DNA of 64,000 nt from Solirubrobacterales bacterium (GTDB lineage Bacteria > Actinomycetota > Thermoleophilia > Solirubrobacterales > 70-9): NCBI GenBank assembly GCA_016712175.1, contig JADJRQ010000001.1, positions 1 to 64,000 of the forward strand. The letters are read 5' to 3'. Both the position numbers and the translations under genes were made by a program. Each line of letters starts with the position of its first letter. Within the stretch, counting starts at the first letter, position 1. The notes beneath the pieces are model-generated. The model saw only the letters and a program-made list of their open reading frames with translations, did not search any database and was not told the origin of the DNA. This document shows, in pieces, positions 48,969-59,575 of this stretch.

Positions 48969-51167
48969 TCAGCCGGCCGCGAATCCCCTGGTCGAACGCG
49001 CCATGCCGAGCATCTGCTCGTTCGTGAGCGTAAGCAGGATCGAGTTGGATATCCAATAGGTGTTGCCGCCTTCATGCCAGGCGATCAGCTTGACGCGGTC
49101 ACCTTCGTAATAAACGTCGAAGTCGCGGTCGTTCATCGTGATCGTCTCGTGGGGCGCCTGAAGGATCGGCGGGTCCTCCCATTTCCGGATCCCCTGCACC
49201 CCGAGGTAGTGGAGTCCGTCACCGAGCTGCAGTGCCATGACGATGCGGTAGGCGGAATACGGGTTCTTGTCCGGGTCACGCAGGTGGTAGGTCCGGCTGC
49301 CGTCGGCATAGATCGTGCCTTCCGGCAGACGTTTCGGGTAGAAGATCGGGAAGTCACGGCGCTTGAACTCGCTGTCAAGCGTTTTGGCGACTTCGAGCCC
49401 GCCGGAGGCCGCGTCGACAAGACCATCGCTTTCCTTGCCGGGCGCTTTCGTTGTGGGGGCCTTCCGCTTCTTGACCTTCTTCTTGGTCTTCTTCTTCTTC
49501 TTGTCCTTGGCAGAGCCGCCCCTTTCGTCGAGCGTGCCGACGGCACCGGTCGAGGCTTCGAATCCGAGGAACTTGTCGACTGCGGCCCCAATTTCCTTCG
49601 GGGTCGCTTCGACGTAGGAGATGCCGTTGTCAAGGGTGTCGGTTGCCGGGAACTTGACCTCGACGACGCTTGAATCGCGGGAGTCGAAGAGGAGCTTGAG
49701 CAATTCGAGGATCTGATTCCCACCTTCGATGTCCGACTTGGTGTTGTCGGCGAAAGCGTTGATCAGGTCCTTGCGCTGGCTCAGGACCTCATTGAAGCTG
49801 AGGCGGTTGCGGACTTCCCCGACCAGATCCTGCTGACGTGCCGCCCGGGCCAGGTCGCTGTCGCCGTGCCGGTACCGGGCGAACTCCAGTGCGTCTGTGC
49901 CACAGAGAAACTGGTAGCCGGCTTCGATGTCGATCTCGGCGTACTGTTCGCTAGGCGCCACTCCCTCATTCGAGTTGTAGTAGTGCTGGTCGACGTCGAT
50001 GAAAACACAGTGGATCGCGTCCACGATGTCCGCAAAGCCCTGGAAGTCGATGTTGATCACGTGGTTGATGTCGAGTCCGGTGACCGACTTGATCGTCTGC
50101 AGAGTGAGTTGCGGGCCGCCGTAGCTGAAGGCGGCGTTGAACTTGTCGGTGCCGTAACCGGGGATCTCGACTTTGAGGTCACGCGGGATGCTGAGCATGG
50201 CGATCTGGCCGCTGTCGGGGTCGAGGCGGAGCAGCAGGGTCGTGTCCGAGCGGCCCGAATCGCCGGAAGGGGCGCCACCACCCGAACGCACGTCCGAACC
50301 GAGGATGGCGATCGTCTGCGGACCGCCGTTGCTGTCCGGAAGGACGCGGTCGGAAAGGCTCTGGAAATCAGGGTCGGTTATCTCGTTGGCGAAGTCGTCG
50401 ACTTCGTTGAGGATCGAGGCCGAGGTCGCAGCGGCAAAAGAAAAGATGATTATCAGGGTCGCCAGCGAGAACCGCCACCAGTAGCGGCGACGCTTGGCCG
50501 GCTCCTCGAAGTCCCCTCCGACCGGAGGCCGGGATGGATCCCACGGTTCACCGCTCTTGCGGGACCCTTCGATCGCCTGATGCACCTCGGACTTGGCGAC
50601 AGCCGCGAGTACTGCCGTCTGTTCGGCGGTGATGCCTGTCTCCGAAGGCTGGTCCCATTCGGCCGTGCCCTGGTCGACTTCTCCGGTTTCACCGGTGACC
50701 GGTTCTTCGTGCTCGGCAGAGTGCTCACCGGTGTGCTCGCCTGTTTCGTCGACTGGTGGCTTCGCCGTTTCCGGACTTTCGAGCAGGGCCGCCCGGAACA
50801 CGGGGTCGAGGTCGGGCACGTCGTCACCATCGAGGAGCCGGGCTTCGAGCGCGAATACCTCCTCGGTCGGCTGCTCGACATACTCGCCCGGTTCCGCCGG
50901 AGGCTGGTCGGCTTGGTGTGCGGGTTGTTCCGAGTGGGTACCAGTTGCCGGCTGATCCGCCGGTGGTTCTTTCGGAGGCGGGTCCGACGCGACCGGCTCG
51001 GCGGGTCCGGGCAGTTGCTCGGCGGGCGGCTGCCCGGAGGTTTCGTCGGGCGGCGACACATCGCGGTGTGGCGGTGCTTCAATCTCCGCGTCCTCGTCGA
51101 GTCCACCCAGGAGGTACTCCTCGGTCGAGTCGGCGGGCTCTTCTTCGTTGTTGTCGCGATCAATCAT
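48969..51167 (-). CDS. LytR-CpsA-Psr (LCP) family cell-wall glycopolymer ligase
   Basis: Transfers lipid-linked glycopolymers to peptidoglycan. The 732-residue protein has a long acidic, Pro/Glu-rich cytoplasmic N-terminus (about 230 residues), a transmembrane helix (FSLATLIIIFSFAAATSA) and an LCP domain: AILGSDVRSG, RSDTTLLLRLDPDSGQIAML, SIPRDLKVEIPGYGTDKFNA and FARYRHGDSDLARAARQQDL with the key Arg residues. A Lys-rich linker (KDKKKKKTKKKVKKRKAP) precedes a C-terminal domain of about 160 residues of unknown function. Its place beside sugar-nucleotide genes fits a role in attaching the polymer they help make. Confidence 0.9.
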   Translation of the reverse strand: MIDRDNNEEEPADSTEEYLLGGLDEDAEIEAPPHRDVSPPDETSGQPPAEQLPGPAEPVASDPPPKEPPADQPATGTHSEQPAHQADQPPAEPGEYVEQPTEEVFALEARLLDGDDVPDLDPVFRAALLESPETAKPPVDETGEHTGEHSAEHEEPVTGETGEVDQGTAEWDQPSETGITAEQTAVLAAVAKSEVHQAIEGSRKSGEPWDPSRPPVGGDFEEPAKRRRYWWRFSLATLIIIFSFAAATSASILNEVDDFANEITDPDFQSLSDRVLPDSNGGPQTIAILGSDVRSGGGAPSGDSGRSDTTLLLRLDPDSGQIAMLSIPRDLKVEIPGYGTDKFNAAFSYGGPQLTLQTIKSVTGLDINHVINIDFQGFADIVDAIHCVFIDVDQHYYNSNEGVAPSEQYAEIDIEAGYQFLCGTDALEFARYRHGDSDLARAARQQDLVGEVRNRLSFNEVLSQRKDLINAFADNTKSDIEGGNQILELLKLLFDSRDSSVVEVKFPATDTLDNGISYVEATPKEIGAAVDKFLGFEASTGAVGTLDERGGSAKDKKKKKTKKKVKKRKAPTTKAPGKESDGLVDAASGGLEVAKTLDSEFKRRDFPIFYPKRLPEGTIYADGSRTYHLRDPDKNPYSAYRIVMALQLGDGLHYLGVQGIRKWEDPPILQAPHETITMNDRDFDVYYEGDRVKLIAWHEGGNTYWISNSILLTLTNEQMLGMARSTRGFAAG

Positions 51168-52266
51168 CAGTTGGTGAACCGGCCAGACTTGCACCCATAC
51201 CTAAAAATTCCCGAAGTGTGCCGAGATATGACTCCAGAGAGGCGATTGACACCCATTCCTCGGGACCGTGATGGCCTGCCCCGACCGGGCCGAACTCGAC
51301 CGCCGGGATACCGACCCGCTTGAACGACAGCGCATCGGAGGCGCCGTCGCGACCGATCGAGACGGAAGTGCCCTCGTGATGGGCATCGGCCGCCTCCATC
51401 AACCCTTTGACCCACGGGGATTCGAAGCTTCCATCGATCGGAGGCAGAGCGAAAATCGACTCCATTGCCGCAGGGCCCAGGCCCCGGATCTGTTCGAGTA
51501 TCTCCTCGGGATCCTGGTGGGGCAGGTAGCGGATGTCGACGTCTATTGAGCAATAGTCGGGAACTTTGTTGATGGCATCTCCGCCTTGAATGCGGCCCAG
51601 ATTGATCGATGGGCGATCGAACAGTTCAGAGCTTTCTCTCGCAAACGGTAGCGATTCCAGCCCCCGGAACATCTCGACGGCCCTGAGCACGGCATTGTCA
51701 CCAAGCCAAGGTGTCGATCCATGCGCGGCGCGCCCGGCTACGCCGATCCGAAGCGCGAGTACGCCTTTCGCCGCCACGCCGATGTTCAGGTCGGTCGGCT
51801 CGCCGGTAATCGCGAAGTCGCCGGTGAGTCCGGAATCGACGAGGAAGTCACTTCCCCGGTCCTTGTCCACCTCGGATTCTTCATCGGAGACGATGCCGAG
51901 GACAACTCTCAGGCCGGGCGGAGCCGAACCCGGCACTGGCAACGCCAGCATCATTGCCGCGAGGGCCGCTTTCATGTCGTAGGCACCGCGGCCGATCAGG
52001 CGGTCGCCTTCGACCCTCGGCTCGAACTGTCCCGGTTCAGCCGGAACCACGTCGAAATGACCGTGAAGGATGATTGCCGGGTCAGCAGGCTTTCCGACCG
52101 ACGCCGTGATCACCGGAAAGCCCCGGCACTCGTCCTGCGTAGCGTCTATTCCCCGGCCTTCAAGCCAGCCCTTGATGAATCCCGCCGCCTCGTGAATGCC
52201 TTCCGGCTGTGAGGTGTCGTAGGCGATCAGGCGCTGCGCGAGGGCGAGCAGATCGGAGACGCTTAC
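51160..52266 (-). CDS. M20-family metallopeptidase (ArgE/DapE type), start codon unclear
   Basis: A zinc aminoacylase/peptidase. Metal-site sequences: HGHFDVVPAE, GRGAYDMKAALAAMM and SDEESEVDKDRG (catalytic Glu). The lid domain GVAGRAAHGSTPWLG is in the middle and GAGHHGPEEWVS near the end. Protein-like sequence runs upstream of the first standard start (GTG 52113) as SDLLALAQRLIAYDTSQPEG and ALxxFIKGWLEGRGID-like residues, the normal M20 N-terminus. It begins at a codon GTA (52264-52266) that overlaps the atpC stop; a GTG there would be the expected GTGA-type start, so a G-to-A change seems likely. The 368-residue length assumes that start. Its 3' end overlaps the LCP gene by 8 bp. Confidence 0.8.
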   Translation of the reverse strand, partial: VSVSDLLALAQRLIAYDTSQPEGIHEAAGFIKGWLEGRGIDATQDECRGFPVITASVGKPADPAIILHGHFDVVPAEPGQFEPRVEGDRLIGRGAYDMKAALAAMMLALPVPGSAPPGLRVVLGIVSDEESEVDKDRGSDFLVDSGLTGDFAITGEPTDLNIGVAAKGVLALRIGVAGRAAHGSTPWLGDNAVLRAVEMFRGLESLPFARESSELFDRPSINLGRIQGGDAINKVPDYCSIDVDIRYLPHQDPEEILEQIRGLGPAAMESIFALPPIDGSFESPWVKGLMEAADAHHEGTSVSIGRDGASDALSFKRVGIPAVEFGPVGAGHHGPEEWVSIASLESYLGTLREFLGMGASLAGSPTDD

Positions 52267-52679
52267 GCCTCTCGGCTGATCTCGAGGAAGGCGTCTGCCC
52301 GTTCGAGGTCGCGTTTGGCGTCCAGCCGTGCCGCCTCACCAAGGTCGGTGTCAGCCAGTCGGGCCTCGGCGCCTGCCTTTTCTTCTTCCAGAGCACTCAC
52401 GTCGAGGTCTCCCGGTTCGATCGCCTGTTCGAGCAGAACCTGCGCGTGGTTGGCGAACACCTGGAGCGTCCCGTGAGACTGCGCGTAGTTGATGGTCTCT
52501 GATTCGGAGACCTTCAGCCGGAGCAGACTCGGGTCGAGGGCAGCGAGGATCGGCACGTGGCGCGCCAGAATGCCGATCTCGCCGGTGACCGTCTTGGTCG
52601 AAAGCTGGACCACATCGCCGTTGAAGACCTCCCCTTCCGGGGTCAGGACTTCGACCGAGAATGTGTGTGCGTCGGCCAA
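52263..52679 (-). CDS. atpC: ATP synthase F1 subunit epsilon
   Basis: The inhibitory/central-stalk subunit. 138 residues: N-terminal beta sandwich (TFSVEVLTPEGEVFNGDVVQ, GEIGILARHVPILAALDPSL) and a C-terminal helical hairpin (ALEEEKAGAEARLADTDLGE). It is the last gene of the operon. The stop codon is TAA at 52263-52265. Confidence 0.95.
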   Translation of the reverse strand: MADAHTFSVEVLTPEGEVFNGDVVQLSTKTVTGEIGILARHVPILAALDPSLLRLKVSESETINYAQSHGTLQVFANHAQVLLEQAIEPGDLDVSALEEEKAGAEARLADTDLGEAARLDAKRDLERADAFLEISREA

Positions 52680-52682
52680 GGC

Positions 52683-54122
<1,440 letters not shown>

Positions 54123-54154
54123 ATCTCTTTCCAGTTTCGGGGCTTAGGCGTCCG

Positions 54155-55075
54155 CTAGCCGAGCGCTTCCGCGCCACCGACGACTTCCAGAATTTCCTGC
54201 GTGATCTCCGCCTGCCTGACCCGGTTCATCTCAAGGGTGAGGTCGTCGATCATCGTTTCAGCGTTGTCTGCGGCGCTGCGCATGGCGGTCATGCGGGCAC
54301 CAAGTTCGGAAGCTGCCGATTCGAGCAGCATCCGGTAGAGCGAAGTATTGATGTAATCGGGAATCAGACGAGCCATCAGTTCTTCCGGCTCCGGCTCGTA
54401 CTCCCAGGCGGCGCGTTCGTGGGCATCGGCGAGTTCGCCTTCGGGCTCGACGCCGGCTTCTTCTTCAGATCCTTCACCCGTGATCCCGGCCTGCTGGACC
54501 GGCAGCAACGTCTGGGTGTAGACGTGCTGGGTGAGTGGCGAGACATACCGGTTGTAGATGACCTCGACCCGATCGACGTCTGCGTCGATGTAGGCCGCTG
54601 CGAGTTCTTCACCGATTTCGCGGGCGTTTTCAAAGCCCGGCCGGTCGGTGAATCCGGTCCAGGAGTCGATGATGGTCTGCTTGCGAAAGGTCAGGGCCCC
54701 GTCGCCGCGGCGGCCGACCACGTAGAAGACGACTTTCTTGCCTTCCTCTGTCGCCTGGTCACGCAGCAAGAGCCCTTCACGGATGATGTTTGCGTTGAAA
54801 GCGCCGGCCAGGCCACGGTCACCGGTGACCAGAACGATCGCGAGCGTCCCGACGTCTTCGCGCTCGGTCAGGATCGGCAGGTGAGAAACGTTGCCGGCTT
54901 CGGCGGCTGCCCGCTGAGTAAGCCGCCTCAGGGCCTGCGCATACGGCCGCAGATGGGCGATCCGTGTCTCCGCCCGGCGAAGACGCGCAGCCGCAACCGC
55001 CTCCATCGCCCTGGTGATCTGGCGAATGTTCTTGACGCTGGCAATCTGGTTTGTGACTTCTTTGCGGTTGGCCAT
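54155..55075 (-). CDS. atpG: ATP synthase F1 subunit gamma
   Basis: The central rotor shaft. 306 residues with coiled-coil N- and C-termini: ITRAMEAVAAARLRRAETRI and LGARMTAMRSAADNAETMID, the latter with RQAEITQEILEVVGGAEAL at the end. The middle domain contains VTGDRGLAGAFNANIIRE. A Glu-rich insertion (GEGSEEEAGVEPEGELADAH) in the region after the Rossmann-like domain is longer than in enteric gamma and could mediate regulation, as seen for insertions in other actinobacterial gamma subunits. Confidence 0.95.
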   Translation of the reverse strand: MANRKEVTNQIASVKNIRQITRAMEAVAAARLRRAETRIAHLRPYAQALRRLTQRAAAEAGNVSHLPILTEREDVGTLAIVLVTGDRGLAGAFNANIIREGLLLRDQATEEGKKVVFYVVGRRGDGALTFRKQTIIDSWTGFTDRPGFENAREIGEELAAAYIDADVDRVEVIYNRYVSPLTQHVYTQTLLPVQQAGITGEGSEEEAGVEPEGELADAHERAAWEYEPEPEELMARLIPDYINTSLYRMLLESAASELGARMTAMRSAADNAETMIDDLTLEMNRVRQAEITQEILEVVGGAEALG

Positions 55076-55119
55076 CTACTTCTGCGCGTTCAGTTGGGTT
55101 TCAGTGCTGCCGGTCCGGT

Positions 55120-56748
55120 TCAGGCCGGGGCGGCAGTTTCTTCTTCGGCGGCCTCGGTGTCATCCGAGCCATCGACGGCGATCTTGTCGACGCGGTCTGA
55201 TTCACCGGCTTCTTCGGCTTCACCCTCTTCGTTGAAGTCGGGGCCGAAGTCATCGACGTAGCCGCTGATCGTCTCCGAAAGTTCCTTCTCGTCCTCTTCG
55301 GGGAAGAGTCCGGTCTCGTTGATCCGGTCGCACAGTTCCTTGTTCTCGCTGTGGAGCCTGGTCAGCAGACCTTCGATGAACTCCTGGACGCGCTCGACCT
55401 TGATGCGGTCGAGGAATCCGCCCGTGCCGGAGTAGATCGAAGCGACCTGATCGGCAACGGAGAGAGCGTTCCGTTCGTTCTGCTTGAGCAGCTCGACCAG
55501 ACGCTCACCTCGGGCGAGGGTCTTCTGGGTCTCGGCATCGAGTTCGGAGCCGAACTGGGCGAAGGCTTCGAGGTCACGGTACTGCGACAGCTCGCCTTTC
55601 ATCTTGCCGGCAACCTTCTTCATCGCCTTGGTCTGCGCGTCGCCGCCGACTCGGGAGACCGAGATGCCGACGTTGATGGCCGGCCGGATGCCCGAGTTGA
55701 ACAGGTCCGACTCGAGGAAGATCTGGCCGTCGGTGATCGAGATGACGTTGGTCGGGATGTAGGCCGACACGTCGTTCGCCTGGGTCTCGATGATCGGCAG
55801 GGCCGTCAGCGAACCGCCTCCGTGGTCGTCACTCAGCTTGACCGAGCGCTCCAGCAGACGCGAATGCAGGTAGAAGACGTCACCGGGGTATGCCTCACGG
55901 CCCGGCGGGCGGCGCAGCAACAGTGACATCTGGCGGTAGGCATAAGCGTGTTTGGTGAGGTCGTCGTAGACGCACAGCGCGGCCTTGCCGTCGTAGAGGA
56001 AGTACTCGGCCATCGCGGTTCCCGCGTACGGGGCGATGAACTTGATCGGAGCGGCCTCGTCGGCCGGGGCGGCGACGATGATCGTGTTCTCCATGGCGCC
56101 GGCCTCTTCGAGGACCTCGCGAACCTGGACGACGGTCGCCATGCGCTGGCCGATGGCCACGTACACGGAGATCACGCCGGTGTCCTTGTTGTTGATGATC
56201 GAGTCGATGCCGACGGTGGTCTTGCCGGTCTGGCGGTCACCGATGATCAGCTCTCGCTGGCCACGGCCGATCGGGATCATGCCGTCGATCGACTTGATGC
56301 CGGTCTGCATCGGCTCGCGGACCGGCTGGCGTGCGATGACGCCGGGGGCCTTGAACTCGGCCGGGCGGGTCTTGCCGGTGTTGATGTCACCCTTGCCGTC
56401 GAGCGGACGACCGAGCGGATCGACCATGCGGCCGAGGAACTCCTCGCCGACCGGGATCTCGAGCAGGCGCTTGGTGCGCTTGACCGTGTCACCTTCGATG
56501 ATCTTGTCCCATTCGCCGAAGAGAACGGCACCGACGTTGTCGGCTTCAAGGTTGAGTGCGAGGCCCGTAACGCCATGCGGCAGCTCGAGCATCTCGAGTG
56601 ACATGCAGTTGTCGAGGCCGTGGATGCGGGCGATTCCGTCGGCGATCGACAGGACCGTGCCCACCTCGGACAGGTCGGCACTCCCGGGGTCGATGCCCTC
56701 GATGCGCTGCCGCAGAATGCTGGCAATCTCGTCTGGCTTGATCTGCAT
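55120..56748 (-). CDS. atpA: ATP synthase F1 subunit alpha
   Basis: The non-catalytic nucleotide-binding subunit. 542 residues; start IKPDEIASILRQRIEGID, P-loop GDRQTGKTTVGIDSII, and the Arg-finger neighbourhood ISVSRVGGDAQTKAMKKVAG. An acidic C-terminal extension (about 45 residues, ending TEAAEEETAAPA) goes beyond the usual end; actinobacterial alpha subunits, such as the mycobacterial one, carry C-terminal extensions that restrain ATP hydrolysis, which may apply here. ATG 56748 gives the standard N-terminus. Confidence 0.97.
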   Translation of the reverse strand: MQIKPDEIASILRQRIEGIDPGSADLSEVGTVLSIADGIARIHGLDNCMSLEMLELPHGVTGLALNLEADNVGAVLFGEWDKIIEGDTVKRTKRLLEIPVGEEFLGRMVDPLGRPLDGKGDINTGKTRPAEFKAPGVIARQPVREPMQTGIKSIDGMIPIGRGQRELIIGDRQTGKTTVGIDSIINNKDTGVISVYVAIGQRMATVVQVREVLEEAGAMENTIIVAAPADEAAPIKFIAPYAGTAMAEYFLYDGKAALCVYDDLTKHAYAYRQMSLLLRRPPGREAYPGDVFYLHSRLLERSVKLSDDHGGGSLTALPIIETQANDVSAYIPTNVISITDGQIFLESDLFNSGIRPAINVGISVSRVGGDAQTKAMKKVAGKMKGELSQYRDLEAFAQFGSELDAETQKTLARGERLVELLKQNERNALSVADQVASIYSGTGGFLDRIKVERVQEFIEGLLTRLHSENKELCDRINETGLFPEEDEKELSETISGYVDDFGPDFNEEGEAEEAGESDRVDKIAVDGSDDTEAAEEETAAPA

Positions 56749-56764
56749 TACGTCCCGAACCTCC

Positions 56765-57298
56765 TTATGCCGCCCGAGCAACGCTCTGGCGGAGTTTCTC
56801 CAAGTTATTTCTGATGCTGCTGTCGAGAACCATGTTCCCTACCTGCAGCACGATCCCGCCGATGATCTTTTCATCGACGCGGCTGGTCAGTTCGACCTCA
56901 CGGCCCGTCTGACGCTCGACCTCGGCGCCGACCTCTTCGGCCACGGCGGGGTCGAGTTCGACTGCGCTGATCACAGTCACATCAAGTCGCTTGTTCTCCT
57001 GCTTCCAAAGATCCTCGTACTCGCGCCGAATCCGGAAAACCGCCGGCATACGGTGCTTCTCGATCAGCAGTTCGAGAAAGTTGAGGAACTCGGGATCCGC
57101 GTCTTCAACGGACTTCTTGAGTCCGTCGAGCTTCTCCTGCGATGAGAAATAGGGACTGAAGAAAAATACCTCGAGGTCACGGTCTCCCTCGAGTGCCCCC
57201 GTGAACTGGCTCAGCTGCTCCCGGACCACGTCCAGGTTGCCTTTCTCCTTGGCAACGCCAAAGAGCGACTCGGCATATACGCGGGCCAGTGCTTCCAT
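56765..57298 (-). CDS. atpH: ATP synthase subunit delta (OSCP)
   Basis: Peripheral-stalk subunit that joins F1 to the b subunits. 177 residues: helical N-terminal domain (ALARVYAESLFGVAKEKGNL, VREQLSQFTGALEGDRDLEV) and the C-terminal signature GREVELTSRVDEKIIGGIVL. A plain delta, not the fused b-delta seen in mycobacteria. It overlaps atpF by one base. Confidence 0.95.
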   Translation of the reverse strand: MEALARVYAESLFGVAKEKGNLDVVREQLSQFTGALEGDRDLEVFFFSPYFSSQEKLDGLKKSVEDADPEFLNFLELLIEKHRMPAVFRIRREYEDLWKQENKRLDVTVISAVELDPAVAEEVGAEVERQTGREVELTSRVDEKIIGGIVLQVGNMVLDSSIRNNLEKLRQSVARAA

Positions 57299-57885
57299 CA
57301 GTCCTTAGTCCCTCCCGCCAGGGCGGAGAAGTCAACCTCGCGCAGGGCGTCTTCGACCAGCTCTTTGTGAGCGGCGTCGTCGAGTGACCGGCGAGTGACC
57401 TGTTCGGTGGCAAGGATCGTCAGGTTGGCGACTTCCTTCCGGATGTCGTCAAGTGCCCGACGGGTCTCGGCTTCGATGTCCCGCTTCGCGGCCTCGACCA
57501 GTTCCTCACGCTTGGCCTGGCCTTCGGCAGTGGCTTCAGACTTGGTCGTATCGGCCGCTTTGCGCGCCCGGATCACGATCTCGTCGGCCTGGTCACGCGC
57601 TTCGGTCAGACGCTGGCGGTACTCGGCGAGGATCTTCTCGGACTCGGCCTGCTGCTTCTCGGCCGACTCCAGGCTCTCGCGGATCGTCGCTGCACGCTTG
57701 TCGATTGCCTCAGTGATCGCGGGGAACGCGAACTTCTTGAGGACCCACAGCGTGAAAGCGAAGACAGCAAGGGTCCAGATCATCAGACCGATACCTGGCG
57801 TCACCAGGAAGCTGCCGCCCTCATCCTCCACCGCAGTTGCAGCGAGAGGAATCAGCGCGACTAGATGTGCGAAAACCGGCTCCAC
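57298..57885 (-). CDS. atpF: ATP synthase Fo subunit b
   Basis: Peripheral stalk. 195 residues: one membrane helix (GLMIWTLAVFAFTLWVLKKF) and a long charged coiled coil (KQQAESEKILAEYRQRLTEA, DQADEIVIRARKAADTTKSE). An extra hydrophobic N-terminus (HLVALIPLAATAVEDEGG) could be a signal peptide or an additional periplasmic segment, as in some actinobacterial b subunits. Confidence 0.95.
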   Translation of the reverse strand: MEPVFAHLVALIPLAATAVEDEGGSFLVTPGIGLMIWTLAVFAFTLWVLKKFAFPAITEAIDKRAATIRESLESAEKQQAESEKILAEYRQRLTEARDQADEIVIRARKAADTTKSEATAEGQAKREELVEAAKRDIEAETRRALDDIRKEVANLTILATEQVTRRSLDDAAHKELVEDALREVDFSALAGGTKD

Positions 57886-57892
57886 TTCAGGC

Positions 57893-58156
57893 CTAAAGGA
57901 AGAACGCGATAAGCGCGAAGATGAAGGTGTAGAAGGCGACGGCCTCGGTCAGGGCGAAGCCGAGCCAGCGAATCGACTGCAGCTCAGACTTGAGTTCGGG
58001 CTGGCGGGCAACCGATTCGATCTCCTTGCCGAAGATGAAACCGATGCCGATGCCGGCTCCGATCGAGCCGAGTCCGGCGCCGACGCCGAGCGCGATCGCC
58101 TTGCCCGCGGCGGTTACACCGTCGTCGGTTACTTCGGCCAGAATTGTCGGATCCAT
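57893..58156 (-). CDS. atpE: ATP synthase Fo subunit c
   Basis: Rotor ring subunit, 87 residues. Two helices joined by the polar loop RQPEL; the first has the Gly-rich GVGAGLGSIGAGIGIGF, the second the ion-binding Glu in GFALTEAVAFYTFIFALIAF. The residue after Glu is Ala and no Na+-coordinating Gln/Ser-Thr set is seen, so proton coupling is likely. Confidence 0.96.
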   Translation of the reverse strand: MDPTILAEVTDDGVTAAGKAIALGVGAGLGSIGAGIGIGFIFGKEIESVARQPELKSELQSIRWLGFALTEAVAFYTFIFALIAFFL

Positions 58157-58172
58157 TGAAAAGACTCCTTTT

Positions 58173-59138
58173 TCAGTGACTTTCGGCGGTTGCTCCGCCG
58201 ATGTAGATTGCGGTCAGAATTGAGAAAATGAACGCCTGCAGGGTGGCAACAATGCCAACCTCGAACACATAGAAGGCGAACGCCATCGGGAAGGTGAGTA
58301 CGCCGAGAGACGCGATTCCCAGCAGGACTGCCAGTCCGCCGCCCATGAAGAGCAGCAGGAGGTGGCCGGAAAGAATGTTGGCGAAGAGTCGCACGGAGAG
58401 CGAGATCAGTCGCACGAAGTGGGAGACGACTTCGATCAGGAAGATCAGCGCCTTGCCGATCGGGTTCATCTCCTCAAGACCGGCCGGCAGCCAGCTCGCC
58501 AGGTACTTGACGATGCCCTTGGCCCGGACGCCTTCGTAGTGGTACGAAACCCAGACCACCAGTGTCAGCGCAAGCGGGATCGCGATGTTCGCGGTCGCCG
58601 CGTAAAGAGCGAAAGCGGGAATCTCGAGACCGAAAATCGCGATCGTTTCGTGGGTATTGGTCGGCAGCGGTATGTAGCCGATCATGTTCGAGAAGAAGAT
58701 GAAGAAAAACAGGGTGGCGAGGAAAGGGAACCACTTGCTGGCGAGCCGCTCGTCGTCGATGTTGCCGCCCGTGATGTCGACCTTGACTACGTCATACGCA
58801 ACTTCGACGGCAGTCTGGAGACGGCCCGGCTTCTGCTTCATGCGACGGGCGACGTAAAGCATGATTCCGATGGTCAGGGCCGAGGCCAGAACCAGGTAGA
58901 GGACTGCCTTGTTGACCGAAAGGTCGATGCCACCGATGTGGATCGGGATCCATGGATCGAGCTTGAATTCGTCCTGCGGCTTGAAGGCTTCGTTCTTGCC
59001 GTCGCTGCCGAAGATGACTCCCATGAGGATCGCGATCAGGAAGAAACCGATGAACCCGAGCGCCACCTTGGCCTTGGTGGTCAGACCGGTCTTCTCCTCG
59101 AAGGTCTCTTCGTCGAAGTTTTCGACCTCGCCACTCAC
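58173..59138 (-). CDS. atpB: ATP synthase Fo subunit a
   Basis: Proton channel subunit, 321 residues with six hydrophobic helices. The essential Arg lies in LSVRLFANILSGHLLLL; the exit half-channel region is LQAFIFSILTAIYIG. The N-terminus is longer than usual, with a charged extension (GEVENFDEETFEEKTGLTTK) and an extra helix (VALGFIGFFLIAILMGVIFG). It overlaps the upstream gene by 4 bases. Confidence 0.95.
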   Translation of the reverse strand: MSGEVENFDEETFEEKTGLTTKAKVALGFIGFFLIAILMGVIFGSDGKNEAFKPQDEFKLDPWIPIHIGGIDLSVNKAVLYLVLASALTIGIMLYVARRMKQKPGRLQTAVEVAYDVVKVDITGGNIDDERLASKWFPFLATLFFFIFFSNMIGYIPLPTNTHETIAIFGLEIPAFALYAATANIAIPLALTLVVWVSYHYEGVRAKGIVKYLASWLPAGLEEMNPIGKALIFLIEVVSHFVRLISLSVRLFANILSGHLLLLFMGGGLAVLLGIASLGVLTFPMAFAFYVFEVGIVATLQAFIFSILTAIYIGGATAESH

Positions 59139-59527
59139 GCGGCGTTCTCCTCGAGGTCCGACTTGTAGAGGTGGACGAGGCCACGTGAAGCAAGGTTGAG
59201 GGTGAAGACGATCACCAGCAGGATCGCGGCGTAAAGGCCGACGTCCCGGGAAATGACCCCGGCGACGAGGACGGCCAGCGCCATGATCCAGGCGCTGCCG
59301 AGTGAAGTCGAGGCGATCATTCCCATTGCCGTGTTGCGCTTGCCTGCGAGCAGGTTCTCTTTTGCCTTGCGTTCAGCGAAGGCGTGAACCGCGCGGGAAA
59401 GAATCCACATTCCGGCGGCCACCACATAGGCGACGAGGGTCAGGTTCAACAAGATGAAAACCGGTAGAGCAATCGCCAGGGCGATCAGGTCCAGGTTTAA
59501 AAGAATGTTGATGCTTCGTCTACCCAT
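59135..59527 (-). CDS. AtpI-like membrane protein, first gene of the atp operon
   Basis: A 130-residue protein with four hydrophobic helices (DLIALAIALPVFILLNLTL, AYVVAAGMWILSRAV, SAWIMALAVLVAGVISR, LYAAILLVIVFTLNLASRGL). By position it matches AtpI, which helps assemble the c-ring or supplies Mg2+ in other bacteria. Sequence resemblance to AtpI is weak, so the call rests on topology and context. ATG 59527 has an AAGGGG site; a longer frame starts at 59566. Confidence 0.7.
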   Translation of the reverse strand: MGRRSINILLNLDLIALAIALPVFILLNLTLVAYVVAAGMWILSRAVHAFAERKAKENLLAGKRNTAMGMIASTSLGSAWIMALAVLVAGVISRDVGLYAAILLVIVFTLNLASRGLVHLYKSDLEENAA

Positions 59528-59575
59528 ATCCCCTTCGAGGGATGTCTTTGCGGCGAGCGTCGTCAAGGGGTCGGG

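Noticed and set aside
49363..49617. Short plus-strand frame rich in Phe within the LCP gene
   Set aside because: It is the antisense of the Lys-rich linker (AAG/AAGAAG read as CTT/TTC) and not a membrane protein.
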